Assembly (NCBI GenBank): GCA_004297625.1
Contig: SCTY01000075.1
Span: 1-64,000 of the forward strand
Reading direction: 5' to 3'
Source of the DNA: Betaproteobacteria bacterium
Lineage (GTDB): Bacteria; Pseudomonadota; Gammaproteobacteria; Burkholderiales; SG8-39
DNA: 64,000 bases
Shown here piece by piece: positions 24,890-34,976 of the stretch. Numbering within the stretch: the stretch's first letter is position 1; every line of letters begins with the position of its first letter. Below the pieces are notes generated by a model. It worked only from the letters and a program-made list of their open reading frames with translations. It made no database searches and had not been told where the DNA came from. The position numbers and the translations under genes are program-made.

Positions 24890-26361
24890 AAGCGCGGCAG
24901 CTCCGGATGCGCGAGCTTGCCGCGCTGCACGCGCATGCGGCCATATTCGGCGCAGCGGGCGAGCGTCGGGACGGCCTTGCCCGGATTGAGCAGCCCGGCC
25001 GGGTCGAACGCGCGCTTCACGGCGAGAAACAGCTCCAGCTCTTCGGGCCGGAACTGCACGCACATCTGATTGATTTTCTCGATCCCTACGCCGTGCTCGC
25101 CGGTGATCGTTCCGCCGACCTCGATGCACTTCTCGAGAACTTCGGCCGCGAACTGCTCCGCCCGGTGAAGCTCGTCGGGCTTGTTCGCGTCGAAGAGAAT
25201 CAGCGGATGCAGGTTGCCGTCGCCGGCATGGAATACGTTGGGGCAGCGCAGGCCGTACTTCTTCTCCATCTGCCCGATGAAGTTGAGCACCTCGCCGAGC
25301 CGCTTGCGCGGAATCGTGCCGTCCATGCAGTAATAGTCCGGCGAGATGCGGCCCACCGCCGGGAAAGCCGCCTTGCGTCCGGACCAGAAGCGCAGACGTT
25401 CGGCTTCGCTGCGCGATTCGCTCATGCGGCTCGCGCCCGCGCGCTGCAGGACTTCGCGGATGCGCTTGATCTCGTCCTCGACCTCTTCGGGCGTGCCGTC
25501 GGATTCGCAAAGCAGGATCGCGGCGGCGTCGAGGTCGTATCCGGCGCCGACGAACTGCTCGACCGCATGCGTCGCCGGCCGGTCCATCATCTCGAGGCCG
25601 GCGGGGATGATGCCCGCGGCGATGACCTCGGCGACGGCGCGGCCGGCCACTTCCAAGTCGTCGAAGGAAGCCATGATCACCTTCGCGAATTGCGGTTGCG
25701 GCAGGAGCTTTACCGTCACTTCTGTCACCACCACGAGCATTCCCTCCGAGCCGATGGCGAGCGCGAGCAGGTCGTACCCCGGCGCGTCGGGCGCTTCGGC
25801 GCCGATTTCCACCGGCTCGCCGTTGATCGTGAAGCCGCGCAGCCGCAGCACGTTGTGCACGGTCAGGCCGTATTTCAAGCAGTGGACGCCGCCCGAGTTT
25901 TCGGCCACGTTGCCGCCGATCGTGCAGGCAATCTGGCTGGAAGGGTCCGGCGCGTAATACAGGCCGAAAGGCGCGGCGGCTTCGGAGATCGCCGCGTTGC
26001 GTACTCCCGGCTGGACGACCGCGATGCGCGCAAGCGGGTCCACGCGCAGTATGCGCATGAACTTCGCCATGGAGAGCAGGATGCCGTCGCCCGGCGGCAG
26101 CGCTCCGCCCGAGAGACCGGTGCCCGCGCCGCGCGGCACGACCGGCACGCCCATCGCAGCGCAGGTCTGCAGCACCTGGCGGACTTGCTCCTCGGTTTCC
26201 GGCAGCGCGACCACCATCGGCAGGCGGCGGTACGCTGTCAGGCCGTCGCACTCGTAGGGCCGGGTGTCTTCTTCCTCGTAGAGCACCGCGCGCGCCGGAA
26301 GAAACGCGCGCAACGCGTTCGCTACCTCGCGCTGCCTGGATTGAGATAGGGCTGCGCCCAC
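24886..26361 (-). CDS. glcD: Glycolate oxidase subunit GlcD (FAD-linked oxidase)
   Basis: A 491-residue catalytic flavoprotein of glycolate dehydrogenase. FAD-binding elements: VVPRGAGTGLSGGALPPGDG (about 75-94) and GGNVAENSGGVHCLKYG. The C-terminal FAD-oxidase domain has the conserved HAGDGNLHP and ITGEHGVGIEK motifs. D-lactate dehydrogenases are close relatives, but neighbouring glcE and glcF settle the assignment. The start is GTG 26361, 40 bases inside the end of the hyi gene. Confidence 0.95.
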   Translation of the reverse strand: MGAALSQSRQREVANALRAFLPARAVLYEEEDTRPYECDGLTAYRRLPMVVALPETEEQVRQVLQTCAAMGVPVVPRGAGTGLSGGALPPGDGILLSMAKFMRILRVDPLARIAVVQPGVRNAAISEAAAPFGLYYAPDPSSQIACTIGGNVAENSGGVHCLKYGLTVHNVLRLRGFTINGEPVEIGAEAPDAPGYDLLALAIGSEGMLVVVTEVTVKLLPQPQFAKVIMASFDDLEVAGRAVAEVIAAGIIPAGLEMMDRPATHAVEQFVGAGYDLDAAAILLCESDGTPEEVEDEIKRIREVLQRAGASRMSESRSEAERLRFWSGRKAAFPAVGRISPDYYCMDGTIPRKRLGEVLNFIGQMEKKYGLRCPNVFHAGDGNLHPLILFDANKPDELHRAEQFAAEVLEKCIEVGGTITGEHGVGIEKINQMCVQFRPEELELFLAVKRAFDPAGLLNPGKAVPTLARCAEYGRMRVQRGKLAHPELPRF

Positions 26362-27116
26362 TTCAAGCCTTCGACGGTGTCACCTTGCGGATTGTATTCG
26401 CACCCGATCCAGCCGGCGTAGCCGAGCGCCTCGACATGCGCGAGAAGGAACTGGAAATTGATTTCCCCGCTTCCGGGCTCCCTGCGCCCGGGCGCATCGG
26501 CGATCTGCACGTGACCGATGCGCGGCAGCAGCCGGGCGATGGTAAGGGCGAGGTTGCCTTCCAGCATTTGCATATGGAACACGTCGTACTGCAGGAATGC
26601 GTTGTCGGCGGCGACCTCGTCCAGGATACGCACTGCCTGCGCGCTGCCGGTAAGAAAATAATTCGCCGCCGTACCGGCGCTCAGCGGCTCGATGAGCAGC
26701 CGCATGCCCTGGCGCTTCAGCCGCTCGGCTGCATAGCGCAGGTTCGCCACGTAGCTTGCTTGCAACTGCGCGCGCTCCACGCCCGCCGGCACCACTCCGG
26801 CGAGACAATGCAAGCTGGCGCAACCGACCGCAGCCGCATACGCAACCGCGCGCTCGAGGTCCTCTTTGAAGCTCGCCTCGCGTCCCGGCAAGCATGCGCT
26901 GCCGTGCTCGCCGCGATCCGCGTCGCCGCTCGGAACGTTATGCAGCACGACCTGGACGCCGGCATCGCGCGCGGCCGCTGCGATGTCTTGTGCGGCGAAT
27001 TTATAGGGGTATTGATATTCGACCGCCCGGAAACCGGCCTTGCGAGCGGCGGCGAAGCGCTCGAGGAAAGCCACCTCCTTGAAAAGCATCGAGAGGTTCG
27101 CCGCAAGCCGGGGCAT
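26322..27116 (-). CDS. hyi: Hydroxypyruvate isomerase
   Basis: A 264-residue TIM-barrel sugar-phosphate isomerase-like protein that interconverts hydroxypyruvate and tartronate semialdehyde in glyoxylate metabolism. Typical features are the MPRLAANLSMLF start, the EYQYPYKF strand, HNVPSGD, HCLAG, LLIEPLSAG and the metal-site stretches QYDVFHMQ and HVQIADAPGRREPGSGEINF. The ATG at 27116 gives the canonical N-terminus; a further in-frame ATG lies at 27140. First gene of the glc operon, divergent from the TauE/SafE gene with about 35 bases between starts. Confidence 0.92.
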   Translation of the reverse strand: MPRLAANLSMLFKEVAFLERFAAARKAGFRAVEYQYPYKFAAQDIAAAARDAGVQVVLHNVPSGDADRGEHGSACLPGREASFKEDLERAVAYAAAVGCASLHCLAGVVPAGVERAQLQASYVANLRYAAERLKRQGMRLLIEPLSAGTAANYFLTGSAQAVRILDEVAADNAFLQYDVFHMQMLEGNLALTIARLLPRIGHVQIADAPGRREPGSGEINFQFLLAHVEALGYAGWIGCEYNPQGDTVEGLKWAQPYLNPGSAR

Positions 27117-27151
27117 CGGGTTAGCATAGCCTGAAAACATCGCCCCGCATC

Positions 27152-28069
27152 TTGCCGCGTCTCGTCTCTTTGCTGCTGCTTGTCGCGTACGCCGTGCCCG
27201 CGCACGCCGCGGACGGACCGGGCCTGCCCTGGTGGTTCTGGGCGCTCGCGTTGTTCGTCGTCAGCTTCGCGATCGGCGTCGTTGCGGTGATCGCCGGCGT
27301 CGGCGGCGGGGTGCTGTTCGTGCCGCTGGTCAGCAGTTTTTTTCCTTTCCATCTGGACTTCGTGCGAGGCGCCGGGCTGCTCGTGGCTCTCTCTGCGGCG
27401 CTCTCCGCTGCGCCCACGCTGCTAAGAACCGGCATCGCGAGCCTTCGCCTCGCCATGCCGCTCGCGCTGATTGGCTCGGTGACGTCCATAGTAGGCGCGC
27501 TGCTGGGATTCGTCGTCCCCGTGCGCGCGCTGGAGCTCGCGCTCGGCGTGCTCATTCTCATCATCGTGCTTCTCATGGCGGCGACGAAAAGCGCCGATCA
27601 TCCGCAGGTCGCGAAGATGGACGCGCTCGCGGCAGTGCTCGGGCTGCGCGGTCTATACGAAGACCGCGGCCTCAAGCGTGAAATCGAGTGGATGACGCAT
27701 CGCACGCCGGCCGGGCTCGCGGCATTCGCGGTCATCGGTCTGGTCGGCGGGCTGTTCGGGCTCGGCGCAGGGTGGGCCAACGTTCCGGCCCTCAACCTCC
27801 TGATGGGAGCGCCGATCAAATTGGCGGTGGGGACGAGCGGCCTCGCGATCTCCATCATCAATACCTCGGCGGCGTGGATCTTCCTGAACCGCGGTGCCGT
27901 GCTGCCGATCATCGTGGTTCCTTCGATCATCGGCGTCATCCTCGGTGCGCGCATCGGCGCAAAGCTGCTCACCGTGACCCCCGGAGCAGTGATACGCCGC
28001 CTGGTCATCGTGATGCTCGCGCTCGCGGGCACTCGCGCCCTGTTGAAGGGGTTGGGATTGTGGGGATGA
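27152..28069 (+). CDS. TauE/SafE family sulfite/anion permease
   Basis: A 305-residue membrane protein with a likely N-terminal signal and about 8 helices in two repeats. The first repeat has AVIAGVGGGVLFVPLVS and the second GLVGGLFGLGAGWANVPALNLLMG, the hallmark glycine-rich motifs of TauE/SafE. Members export sulfite, sulfoacetate or other small organic anions. It starts at TTG 27152 by frame; an internal start is possible. It is followed by the next membrane protein gene with essentially no gap, so the pair is probably a unit. Confidence 0.9.
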   Translation: MPRLVSLLLLVAYAVPAHAADGPGLPWWFWALALFVVSFAIGVVAVIAGVGGGVLFVPLVSSFFPFHLDFVRGAGLLVALSAALSAAPTLLRTGIASLRLAMPLALIGSVTSIVGALLGFVVPVRALELALGVLILIIVLLMAATKSADHPQVAKMDALAAVLGLRGLYEDRGLKREIEWMTHRTPAGLAAFAVIGLVGGLFGLGAGWANVPALNLLMGAPIKLAVGTSGLAISIINTSAAWIFLNRGAVLPIIVVPSIIGVILGARIGAKLLTVTPGAVIRRLVIVMLALAGTRALLKGLGLWG

Positions 28070-28070
28070 G

Positions 28071-28472
28071 ATGAGCGTGCCGCGCGAGCACTCCGTATAT
28101 GCCGACTGGCTCACATGGGGAACGAGGATCGCGCTCGTCGTTCTGGGCGGCGTGTTCATCGCCTACGTGTTCGGGTGGCTGGCGCCGCTCGTCTCGTTCG
28201 ACCGCCTTCCGATCGTATGGACCTACCCGGTAAGCCGCTATGTGCAGGAGACCGGCGCGCCAACCGGCTGGAGCTGGCTCGCCGCCGCGACCCGGGGCGA
28301 TTACGCCAATCTAGCCGGCGTCGCAATGCTGAGCATCGTCACCGTAGTGTGTTACCTGCGAATCATTCCGATCCTGCTGCGCCGCGGGGAGCGCTTGCTC
28401 GCGGTTCTTGCCGGGCTGCAGGTGGCGATCCTCCTTGTCGCCGCTTCCGGGCTGTTGGCGACGGCTCATTGA
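28071..28472 (+). CDS. Small membrane protein linked to TauE/SafE gene
   Basis: A 133-residue protein with three clear membrane helices (about 15-37, 80-97 and 108-130). The arrangement resembles DUF1634-type proteins, which often accompany TauE/SafE permeases, but I cannot confirm the family. The ATG follows the TauE stop by one base, so translation is coupled. It is probably an accessory subunit or partner of the permease. Confidence 0.65.
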   Translation: MSVPREHSVYADWLTWGTRIALVVLGGVFIAYVFGWLAPLVSFDRLPIVWTYPVSRYVQETGAPTGWSWLAAATRGDYANLAGVAMLSIVTVVCYLRIIPILLRRGERLLAVLAGLQVAILLVAASGLLATAH

Positions 28473-28527
28473 CGCGTGCTAGACTTTTTCGGCTTCAAAC
28501 CCATCACACAAACTGAGGAGAAAACGC

Positions 28528-29124
28528 ATGGGTGCGATATTCCAATCGTTGGGACGGACCATCACGGCTGGCGTCGTAATGCTCATCGTGCTGCTTGTCA
28601 TCCTGGGCGCGGGCACTGGCAACTGGATCCAGGCCGGCACGATGGGCTGGTGGCAGTTCGCCATGCGCTGGCTGCACGTCGCTTCGGGCGTGATGTGGAT
28701 CGGACTGCTGTGGTACTTCAACTTCGTGCAGACGCCCTCGATGCCGAAGATCCCGGACGAGCAGAAGCCGGCGATCAGCAAGGTGATCGCGCCGGCGGCG
28801 CTGTTCTGGTTCCGCTGGGCGGCGATGGCCACCATCGTTCTCGGCCTGATCCTCGCCGGGATGAACGGCTATCTCGGCCAGGCGCTTTCGCTGCAGAAGC
28901 CGGCGACGGCGATCGGCATCGGCATGTGGCTGGGCATCATCATGTGGTTCAACGTCTGGTTCATCATCTGGCCGAACCAGAAGAAGGCGCTCGGCATCGT
29001 GCAAGTCGCGCCGGAGGAGAAGGCAGCGGCGGCCAAGCGGGCGGGCATGGCCTCGCGCATCAACACCATGCTCTCGATCCCGATGCTGTACTTCATGGTC
29101 GCGCAGTCGCACGGCGGCGTCTAA
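28528..29124 (+). CDS. Urate hydroxylase PuuD-type membrane protein, short form
   Basis: A 198-residue membrane protein with about 5 helices, matching the Urate_ox_N membrane domain of PuuD. The conserved WLHVASGVMWIGLLWYFNF stretch supplies a candidate heme-binding histidine, and MWFNVWFIIWPNQKKAL is typical of the short betaproteobacterial forms. True PuuD has a C-terminal cytochrome c domain that is missing here, so urate oxidation is uncertain. The start is well set by GAGGAGA before ATG 28528. It lies near glyoxylate genes, and purine breakdown yields glyoxylate, but that link is an inference. Confidence 0.75.
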   Translation: MGAIFQSLGRTITAGVVMLIVLLVILGAGTGNWIQAGTMGWWQFAMRWLHVASGVMWIGLLWYFNFVQTPSMPKIPDEQKPAISKVIAPAALFWFRWAAMATIVLGLILAGMNGYLGQALSLQKPATAIGIGMWLGIIMWFNVWFIIWPNQKKALGIVQVAPEEKAAAAKRAGMASRINTMLSIPMLYFMVAQSHGGV

Positions 29125-29136
29125 CGCGCGCTGCGG

Positions 29137-29556
29137 CTACTTCGGGGGCATGCCGCCCAGGCGCGCCCCCGGCTTGATTCCCCGCGCCGCGAACCAGCCG
29201 CGGTTCATCTCGAGCGCGTAGCGCACGGGTTGCGCCGCGCAGTGGGAGACCTCGGTTTGCGGCTCCATGTCCTCGATGTTGACGATCGTGCCGCGATCGT
29301 CGATGAAGGCCACCGACAGCGGGATCAGCGTGTTCTTCATCCACATGCAGTGGACCGCGTGCTCGTCGAAGATGAACAGCATCCCGGCGTTCTTCGCCAG
29401 GCTCTTGCGATACATGAGGCCCTGCGCGCGGGTCTCGTAGTCGGACACGACTTCCGCCTGGATGAGGTGCATGCCGGCGTTTAGCTGCGCCACCGGATGC
29501 TTTTGCGCTATCGCGGGTATCGTGAAGAGCATCAAACAGAGCAGTAGTAGGCGCAT
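29137..29556 (-). CDS. DUF192 family exported protein
   Basis: A 139-residue protein with a signal peptide (MRLLLLCLMLFTIPAIA) and a DUF192 domain: IQAEVVSDYETRAQGLMYRK, NAGMLFIFDEHAVHCMWMKN, and LSVAFIDDRGTIVNIEDM. The family is periplasmic and of unknown function. The ATG at 29556 lies 5 bases after a strong hairpin, and no ribosome site is visible, so its translation may be weak or conditional. Confidence 0.87.
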   Translation of the reverse strand: MRLLLLCLMLFTIPAIAQKHPVAQLNAGMHLIQAEVVSDYETRAQGLMYRKSLAKNAGMLFIFDEHAVHCMWMKNTLIPLSVAFIDDRGTIVNIEDMEPQTEVSHCAAQPVRYALEMNRGWFAARGIKPGARLGGMPPK

Positions 29557-29561
29557 AAATG

Positions 29562-29590
29562 AAGAAGGCAGGGCGTCACCCTGCCTTCTT
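29562..29590. terminator. Strong hairpin, likely terminator of the 63-residue protein gene
   Basis: A perfect 12-bp stem (AAGAAGGCAGGG / CCCTGCCTTCTT) with a 5-base loop. On the minus strand it follows the Lys/Ala-rich protein gene and precedes the DUF192 start; on the plus strand it is followed by TCTTT. It probably ends minus-strand transcription from 29797 and shapes the leader of the DUF192 message. Confidence 0.75.
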
Positions 29591-29605
29591 TCTTTCCAAG
29601 GGTTG

Positions 29606-29797
29606 TTACTTCTTGGTGTCCTCGCCCTTCTTCTGGGTCTTCTTCGGAGCCTTGGCGGGCTTGTCCGCCTTGGCCTTGGACTTGGCCTTCGCCTTCTGGG
29701 TGGTCTTCGCGTTTTCCGGAGCCTTGTCCTGCGCGACGGCGGCAACGCTCGCCGCGGCGAACATGGCGGCGACCAGGACGGAAATCAATTGCTTCAT
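29606..29797 (-). CDS. Small secreted Lys/Ala-rich protein
   Basis: A 63-residue protein: a signal peptide (MKQLISVLVAAMFAAASVAAVA, cleavage near AQD) followed by a mature part almost wholly of Lys, Ala, Pro, Thr and Gln with KAKAKSKAK-type repeats. The composition recalls small basic periplasmic proteins of betaproteobacteria (PsiF- or histone-H1-like tails), but no family is assigned. AAGGGG precedes the ATG. It diverges from icd, with about 220 bases of shared regulatory DNA between the two starts. Confidence 0.75.
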   Translation of the reverse strand: MKQLISVLVAAMFAAASVAAVAQDKAPENAKTTQKAKAKSKAKADKPAKAPKKTQKKGEDTKK

Positions 29798-29834
29798 CGG
29801 TATCCCCTTCCTCTAGATTGGTGTTGACAAAAGT

Positions 29835-29850
29835 ACCGGTGTTGACCGGT
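29835..29850. promoter_or_regulatory. Palindromic element ACCGGT-N4-ACCGGT
   Basis: Two copies of the self-complementary hexamer ACCGGT are spaced by 4 bases, inside a wider pair of GGTGTTGAC direct repeats 18 bases apart (29821 and 29839 regions). It sits between the divergent 63-residue gene and icd, and looks like an operator. No regulator can be named. Confidence 0.35.
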
Positions 29851-29955
29851 CCGTACCTTAACGCGCGTTGCGGCGGGCGGTTGACGGCGTCCCGCCGAGT
29901 CGCACGGAAATTATTACAAATCAACAAGCTAGGAAGCCGAAATGACGCTGCGCAG

Positions 29956-29961
29956 TATAAT
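29956..29961 (+). promoter_or_regulatory. Candidate -10 box of icd
   Basis: A perfect TATAAT lies 57 bases before the icd ATG. The position 17 bases upstream does not hold a good -35 hexamer, so an activator or extended context may be needed. Confidence 0.5.
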
Positions 29962-30018
29962 TTGAGCCCTTCCGATTCTCGCTGTTCCAATTCCAACCAG
30001 ATCCTCGCAGGAGAATTC

Positions 30019-31275
30019 ATGGCGTATCAGCACATCAAGGTTCCTTCCAGCGGCGAAAAGATCCGGGTCAACAAGGACTTCTCGCTCGCGGTGCCGGACA
30101 ACCCCATCATTCCCTACATCGAAGGCGACGGCACCGGCGTCGACATCACGCCGGTCATGCTCAAGGTCGTCGATGCCGCGGTGAAAAAAGCCTATGGCGG
30201 CAAGAGGAAAATCGTCTGGATGGAAATGTACGCCGGCGAGAAATCGTGTCGTGTGTACGGAGAGAACGTCTGGCTGCCCGACGAAACGCTCCAGGCATCC
30301 AAGGAATTCGTGGTCTCCATCAAGGGCCCGTTGACCACCCCGGTGGGCGGGGGCATCCGCTCGATCAACGTGGCTTTGCGCCAGCAGCTCGACCTGTACG
30401 TCTGCCTGCGGCCGGTGCGCTGGTTCAAGGGCGTGCCCTCCCCGCTGAAAGAGCCCGACAAGGTCGACATGGTCATCTTCCGGGAGAACTCGGAAGACAT
30501 CTATGCGGGGATCGAGTGGCCTGCCCACTCGCCGGAGGCGAAAAAGCTCATCGATTTCCTCATAAAGGAAATGAAGGTGACGAAGATCCGGTTCCCGGGC
30601 TCCTCGGCGATCGGCATCAAGCCGATTTCGATCGAGGGCTCGGAGCGGCTCATCCGCAGGGCCTACCAGTACGCCATCGACAACAAGCGCAGGTCCGTAA
30701 CCCTGGTGCACAAGGGCAACATTCAGAAATTCACCGAGGGCGGGTTCCGCGACTGGGGCTATCAGCTCGCGGTACGCGAATTCGGCGCGAAGCCGCTCGA
30801 CGGCGGTCCGTGGCACAGCTTCAAGAACCCGAAGGGCGGCGCGGACATCGTGGTCAAGGATGTGATCATGGACGCGATGCTGCAGCAGGTTCTGCTGCGC
30901 CCGGCGGAGTACGACGTGCTCGCCACCTGCAACCTCAACGGCGACTACATTTCCGACGGCCTAGCGGCCGAGGTGGGCGGAATCGGCATTGCGCCCGGCG
31001 CAAACCTCAGCGACACCGTCGCGCAGTTTGAGGCCACGCACGGCACGGCGCCCAAGTACGCCGGCAAGGACTACGTGAACCCGGGTTCCGAGATCCTGTC
31101 GGCCGAGATGATGCTGCGCCACATGGGCTGGGCCGAGGCGGCCGATGCCATCATCCGCTCCGTGGAAAAGACGATCCAGGACAAGATCGTCACGTACGAC
31201 TTCGCGCGCCAGATGCAGGGGGCGAAGCAGGTGTCGTGCTCCGGCTTCGGTCAGGCGATGATCGACCGGATGTAA
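30019..31275 (+). CDS. icd: NADP-dependent isocitrate dehydrogenase
   Basis: A 418-residue citric-acid-cycle enzyme converting isocitrate to 2-oxoglutarate, making NADPH. Motifs: IPYIEGDGTGVDIT at the N-terminus, the phosphorylation-site region TTPVGGGIRSINVALRQ (the serine that IDH kinase modifies in E. coli), FRENSEDIYAGIEW, and ATHGTAPKYAGKDYVNPGS near the C-terminus. The ATG at 30019 has GCAGGAGAA upstream. A bidirectional terminator follows. Length and sequence are those of the E. coli-type homodimer. Confidence 0.97.
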   Translation: MAYQHIKVPSSGEKIRVNKDFSLAVPDNPIIPYIEGDGTGVDITPVMLKVVDAAVKKAYGGKRKIVWMEMYAGEKSCRVYGENVWLPDETLQASKEFVVSIKGPLTTPVGGGIRSINVALRQQLDLYVCLRPVRWFKGVPSPLKEPDKVDMVIFRENSEDIYAGIEWPAHSPEAKKLIDFLIKEMKVTKIRFPGSSAIGIKPISIEGSERLIRRAYQYAIDNKRRSVTLVHKGNIQKFTEGGFRDWGYQLAVREFGAKPLDGGPWHSFKNPKGGADIVVKDVIMDAMLQQVLLRPAEYDVLATCNLNGDYISDGLAAEVGGIGIAPGANLSDTVAQFEATHGTAPKYAGKDYVNPGSEILSAEMMLRHMGWAEAADAIIRSVEKTIQDKIVTYDFARQMQGAKQVSCSGFGQAMIDRM

Positions 31276-31303
31276 CGGGCGCAGCTGCAGAGGGGCAAAA
31301 AGC

Positions 31304-31327
31304 AAAGGCCGCCCGCGGGCGGCCTTT
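31304..31327. terminator. Bidirectional terminator between icd and csp
   Basis: A perfect palindrome AAAGGCCGCC-CGCG-GGCGGCCTTT. The plus strand continues TGTAGTTTT and the minus strand TGCTTTTT, so it can end both icd and the convergent cold-shock gene. Confidence 0.85.
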
Positions 31328-31344
31328 GTAGTTTTAAGACGTAG

Positions 31345-31548
31345 TCAGACCTTCTGGATGTTCGACGCCTGCTTGCCCTTCGGGCCTTGCACGACGTCGA
31401 AGCTCACTTTCTGCCCTTCCTTGAGGGTCTTGAAGCCCGACATATTGATGGCGGAAAAATGCGCAAACAGGTCCTCGCTGCCATCGTCCGGCGTAATGAA
31501 CCCGTAGCCTTTCGCGTCGTTGAACCACTTAACGGTGCCTGTTGCCAT
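31345..31548 (-). CDS. cspA: Cold-shock domain protein
   Basis: A 67-residue single cold-shock domain that binds single-stranded RNA and DNA. RNP1 is KGYGFIT and RNP2 is DLFAHFSAI. The full family length is present with nothing extra. The ATG at 31548 has GGGAGAAAG upstream. A promoter at 31674-31702 gives a leader of roughly 120 bases, as is usual for cold-regulated csp genes. The exact paralogue name is uncertain. Confidence 0.95.
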   Translation of the reverse strand: MATGTVKWFNDAKGYGFITPDDGSEDLFAHFSAINMSGFKTLKEGQKVSFDVVQGPKGKQASNIQKV

Positions 31549-31673
31549 GCTTTCTCCCTGTCCCTTGATTGTTGATTGAGCTACGGGGCGTTCCGTCCCG
31601 CGCCATGCCTGGAACTCCACGACCCCGCCGCCCTCAATGGCAAACAGACAGCCTGAATCCAAACACAGCCCGC

Positions 31674-31702
31674 CTTTTACGCGCCCCGCCGGGCGTCGTC
31701 AA
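31674..31702 (-). promoter_or_regulatory. Promoter of csp
   Basis: On the minus strand TTGACG (31702-31697), a 17-base spacer and TAAAAG (31679-31674) form a sigma-70-type promoter reading toward csp. The 31549-31673 stretch would then be its 5' leader. The rest of the intergenic region up to clpS (31703-31903) shows no further gene or convincing clpS promoter. Confidence 0.55.
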
Positions 31703-31903
31703 GGACCCCCAAGCGAAGTGTGGCGCGTCCGCCAAGGCCGTGAAAAACCACCGCATTCGCGGCTGTCGCGTCCTTTTCGCGCATTGCACCGACCCCCCAC
31801 AAAGATTAGGATAGACCGCAGGATGCGGAGTGAATGAAGCGGGAACGGGCGAGTGCGGAGATTGTCCGACTTTGGGGGGTTCGAGGGCGCGTAATTAGGC
31901 GGA

Positions 31904-32209
31904 ATGGCGCAGCACAGGGACGACACCATACTCGAGGCTCAGCGCAGCAAGCTGAAGCCTCCGCCGATGTTCAAGGTCATGCTGCTGAATGATGACTACA
32001 CGCCGATGGAATTTGTGGTGGTGGTGCTTCAGAAGTTCTTCGGCATGAGCCGGGAACGGGCCACCCAGGTGATGCTCAAGGTGCATCGGGAGGGAATCGG
32101 GGTATGCGGGGTCTATCCCCGCGACGTCGCCTCCACCAAGGTGCAGCAAGTCGCGGCATACTCCCGGAAGCACCAGCATCCCTTGCAGTGCGTGATGGAG
32201 GAAACGTAG
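31904..32209 (+). CDS. clpS: ATP-dependent Clp protease adaptor ClpS
   Basis: A 101-residue N-end-rule adaptor that hands proteins with destabilising N-termini to ClpAP. Core motif: PPPMFKVMLLNDDYTPMEFVV, then VMLKVHREGIGVCGVYPRDVASTKV. It lies 3 bases upstream of clpA, the standard arrangement. Confidence 0.97.
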   Translation: MAQHRDDTILEAQRSKLKPPPMFKVMLLNDDYTPMEFVVVVLQKFFGMSRERATQVMLKVHREGIGVCGVYPRDVASTKVQQVAAYSRKHQHPLQCVMEET

Positions 32210-32212
32210 CAA

Positions 32213-34474
<2,262 letters not shown>

Positions 34475-34490
34475 TCGCTTTCGGGACCGG

Positions 34491-34518
34491 AAAAAGGCCG
34501 CCAACGCGCGGCCTTTTT
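34491..34518. terminator. Bidirectional terminator between clpA and dut
   Basis: AAAAAGGCCG and CGGCCTTTTT form a 10-bp stem around an 8-base loop, giving a T-run on both strands. It serves clpA (plus) and dut (minus), whose stop is 9 bases away. Confidence 0.88.
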
Positions 34519-34526
34519 TACGTCCG

Positions 34527-34976
34527 CTATCCTTTCCCCGTGGATCCGAAGCCGCCGGCGCCGCGCGCGCTCGTGGCGAAATCCTCGACCACCTCGAACT
34601 CCACCTGCACGACGGGCACGACGACGAGTTGCGCGATCCGGTCGAGCGGCTGGATGGTGAATTCGTCCTTGCCGCGGTTCCATACCGAGACCAGCACTTC
34701 ACCCTGGTAATCGGAGTCGATCAATCCGACCAGGTTGCCGAGCACGATGCCGTGCTTGGATCCGAGGCCGGAGCGCGGAAGGACGATCGCTGCGTAGCGC
34801 GGATCGCCGAGGTGGATCGCGATGCCGGAGCGCACCAGCTGGCTGTCACCGGGCTGCAGCGTGAGCGGCGCGTCCACGCACGCGCGCAGATCCAGTCCCG
34901 CGGCGCCCGCGGTGGCGTAATGAGGCAGCATGCCGCGGATCCTCTCGTCGAGGATCTTTACTTCGAGCTTTCTCAT
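34527..34976 (-). CDS. dut: dUTP diphosphatase
   Basis: A 149-residue trimeric dUTPase that hydrolyses dUTP to dUMP. The five motifs are visible: AGLDLRAC, PRSGLGSKHGI, GLIDSDYQGEV, QPLDRIAQLVVVPV, and the C-terminal ARGAGGFGSTGKG. The ATG at 34976 overlaps the coaBC stop by ATGA, so the two are coupled, a common bacterial pairing. Confidence 0.97.
   Translation of the reverse strand: MRKLEVKILDERIRGMLPHYATAGAAGLDLRACVDAPLTLQPGDSQLVRSGIAIHLGDPRYAAIVLPRSGLGSKHGIVLGNLVGLIDSDYQGEVLVSVWNRGKDEFTIQPLDRIAQLVVVPVVQVEFEVVEDFATSARGAGGFGSTGKG

Noticed and set aside
29824..29829. Perfect TTGACA as a -35 box for icd
   Set aside because: No -10 hexamer lies 15-19 bases downstream; the nearest candidate is 24 bases away and the TATAAT at 29956 is too far.
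31862..31897. TTGTCC and TAATTA as a clpS promoter
   Set aside because: The spacer is 24 bases, outside the working range.
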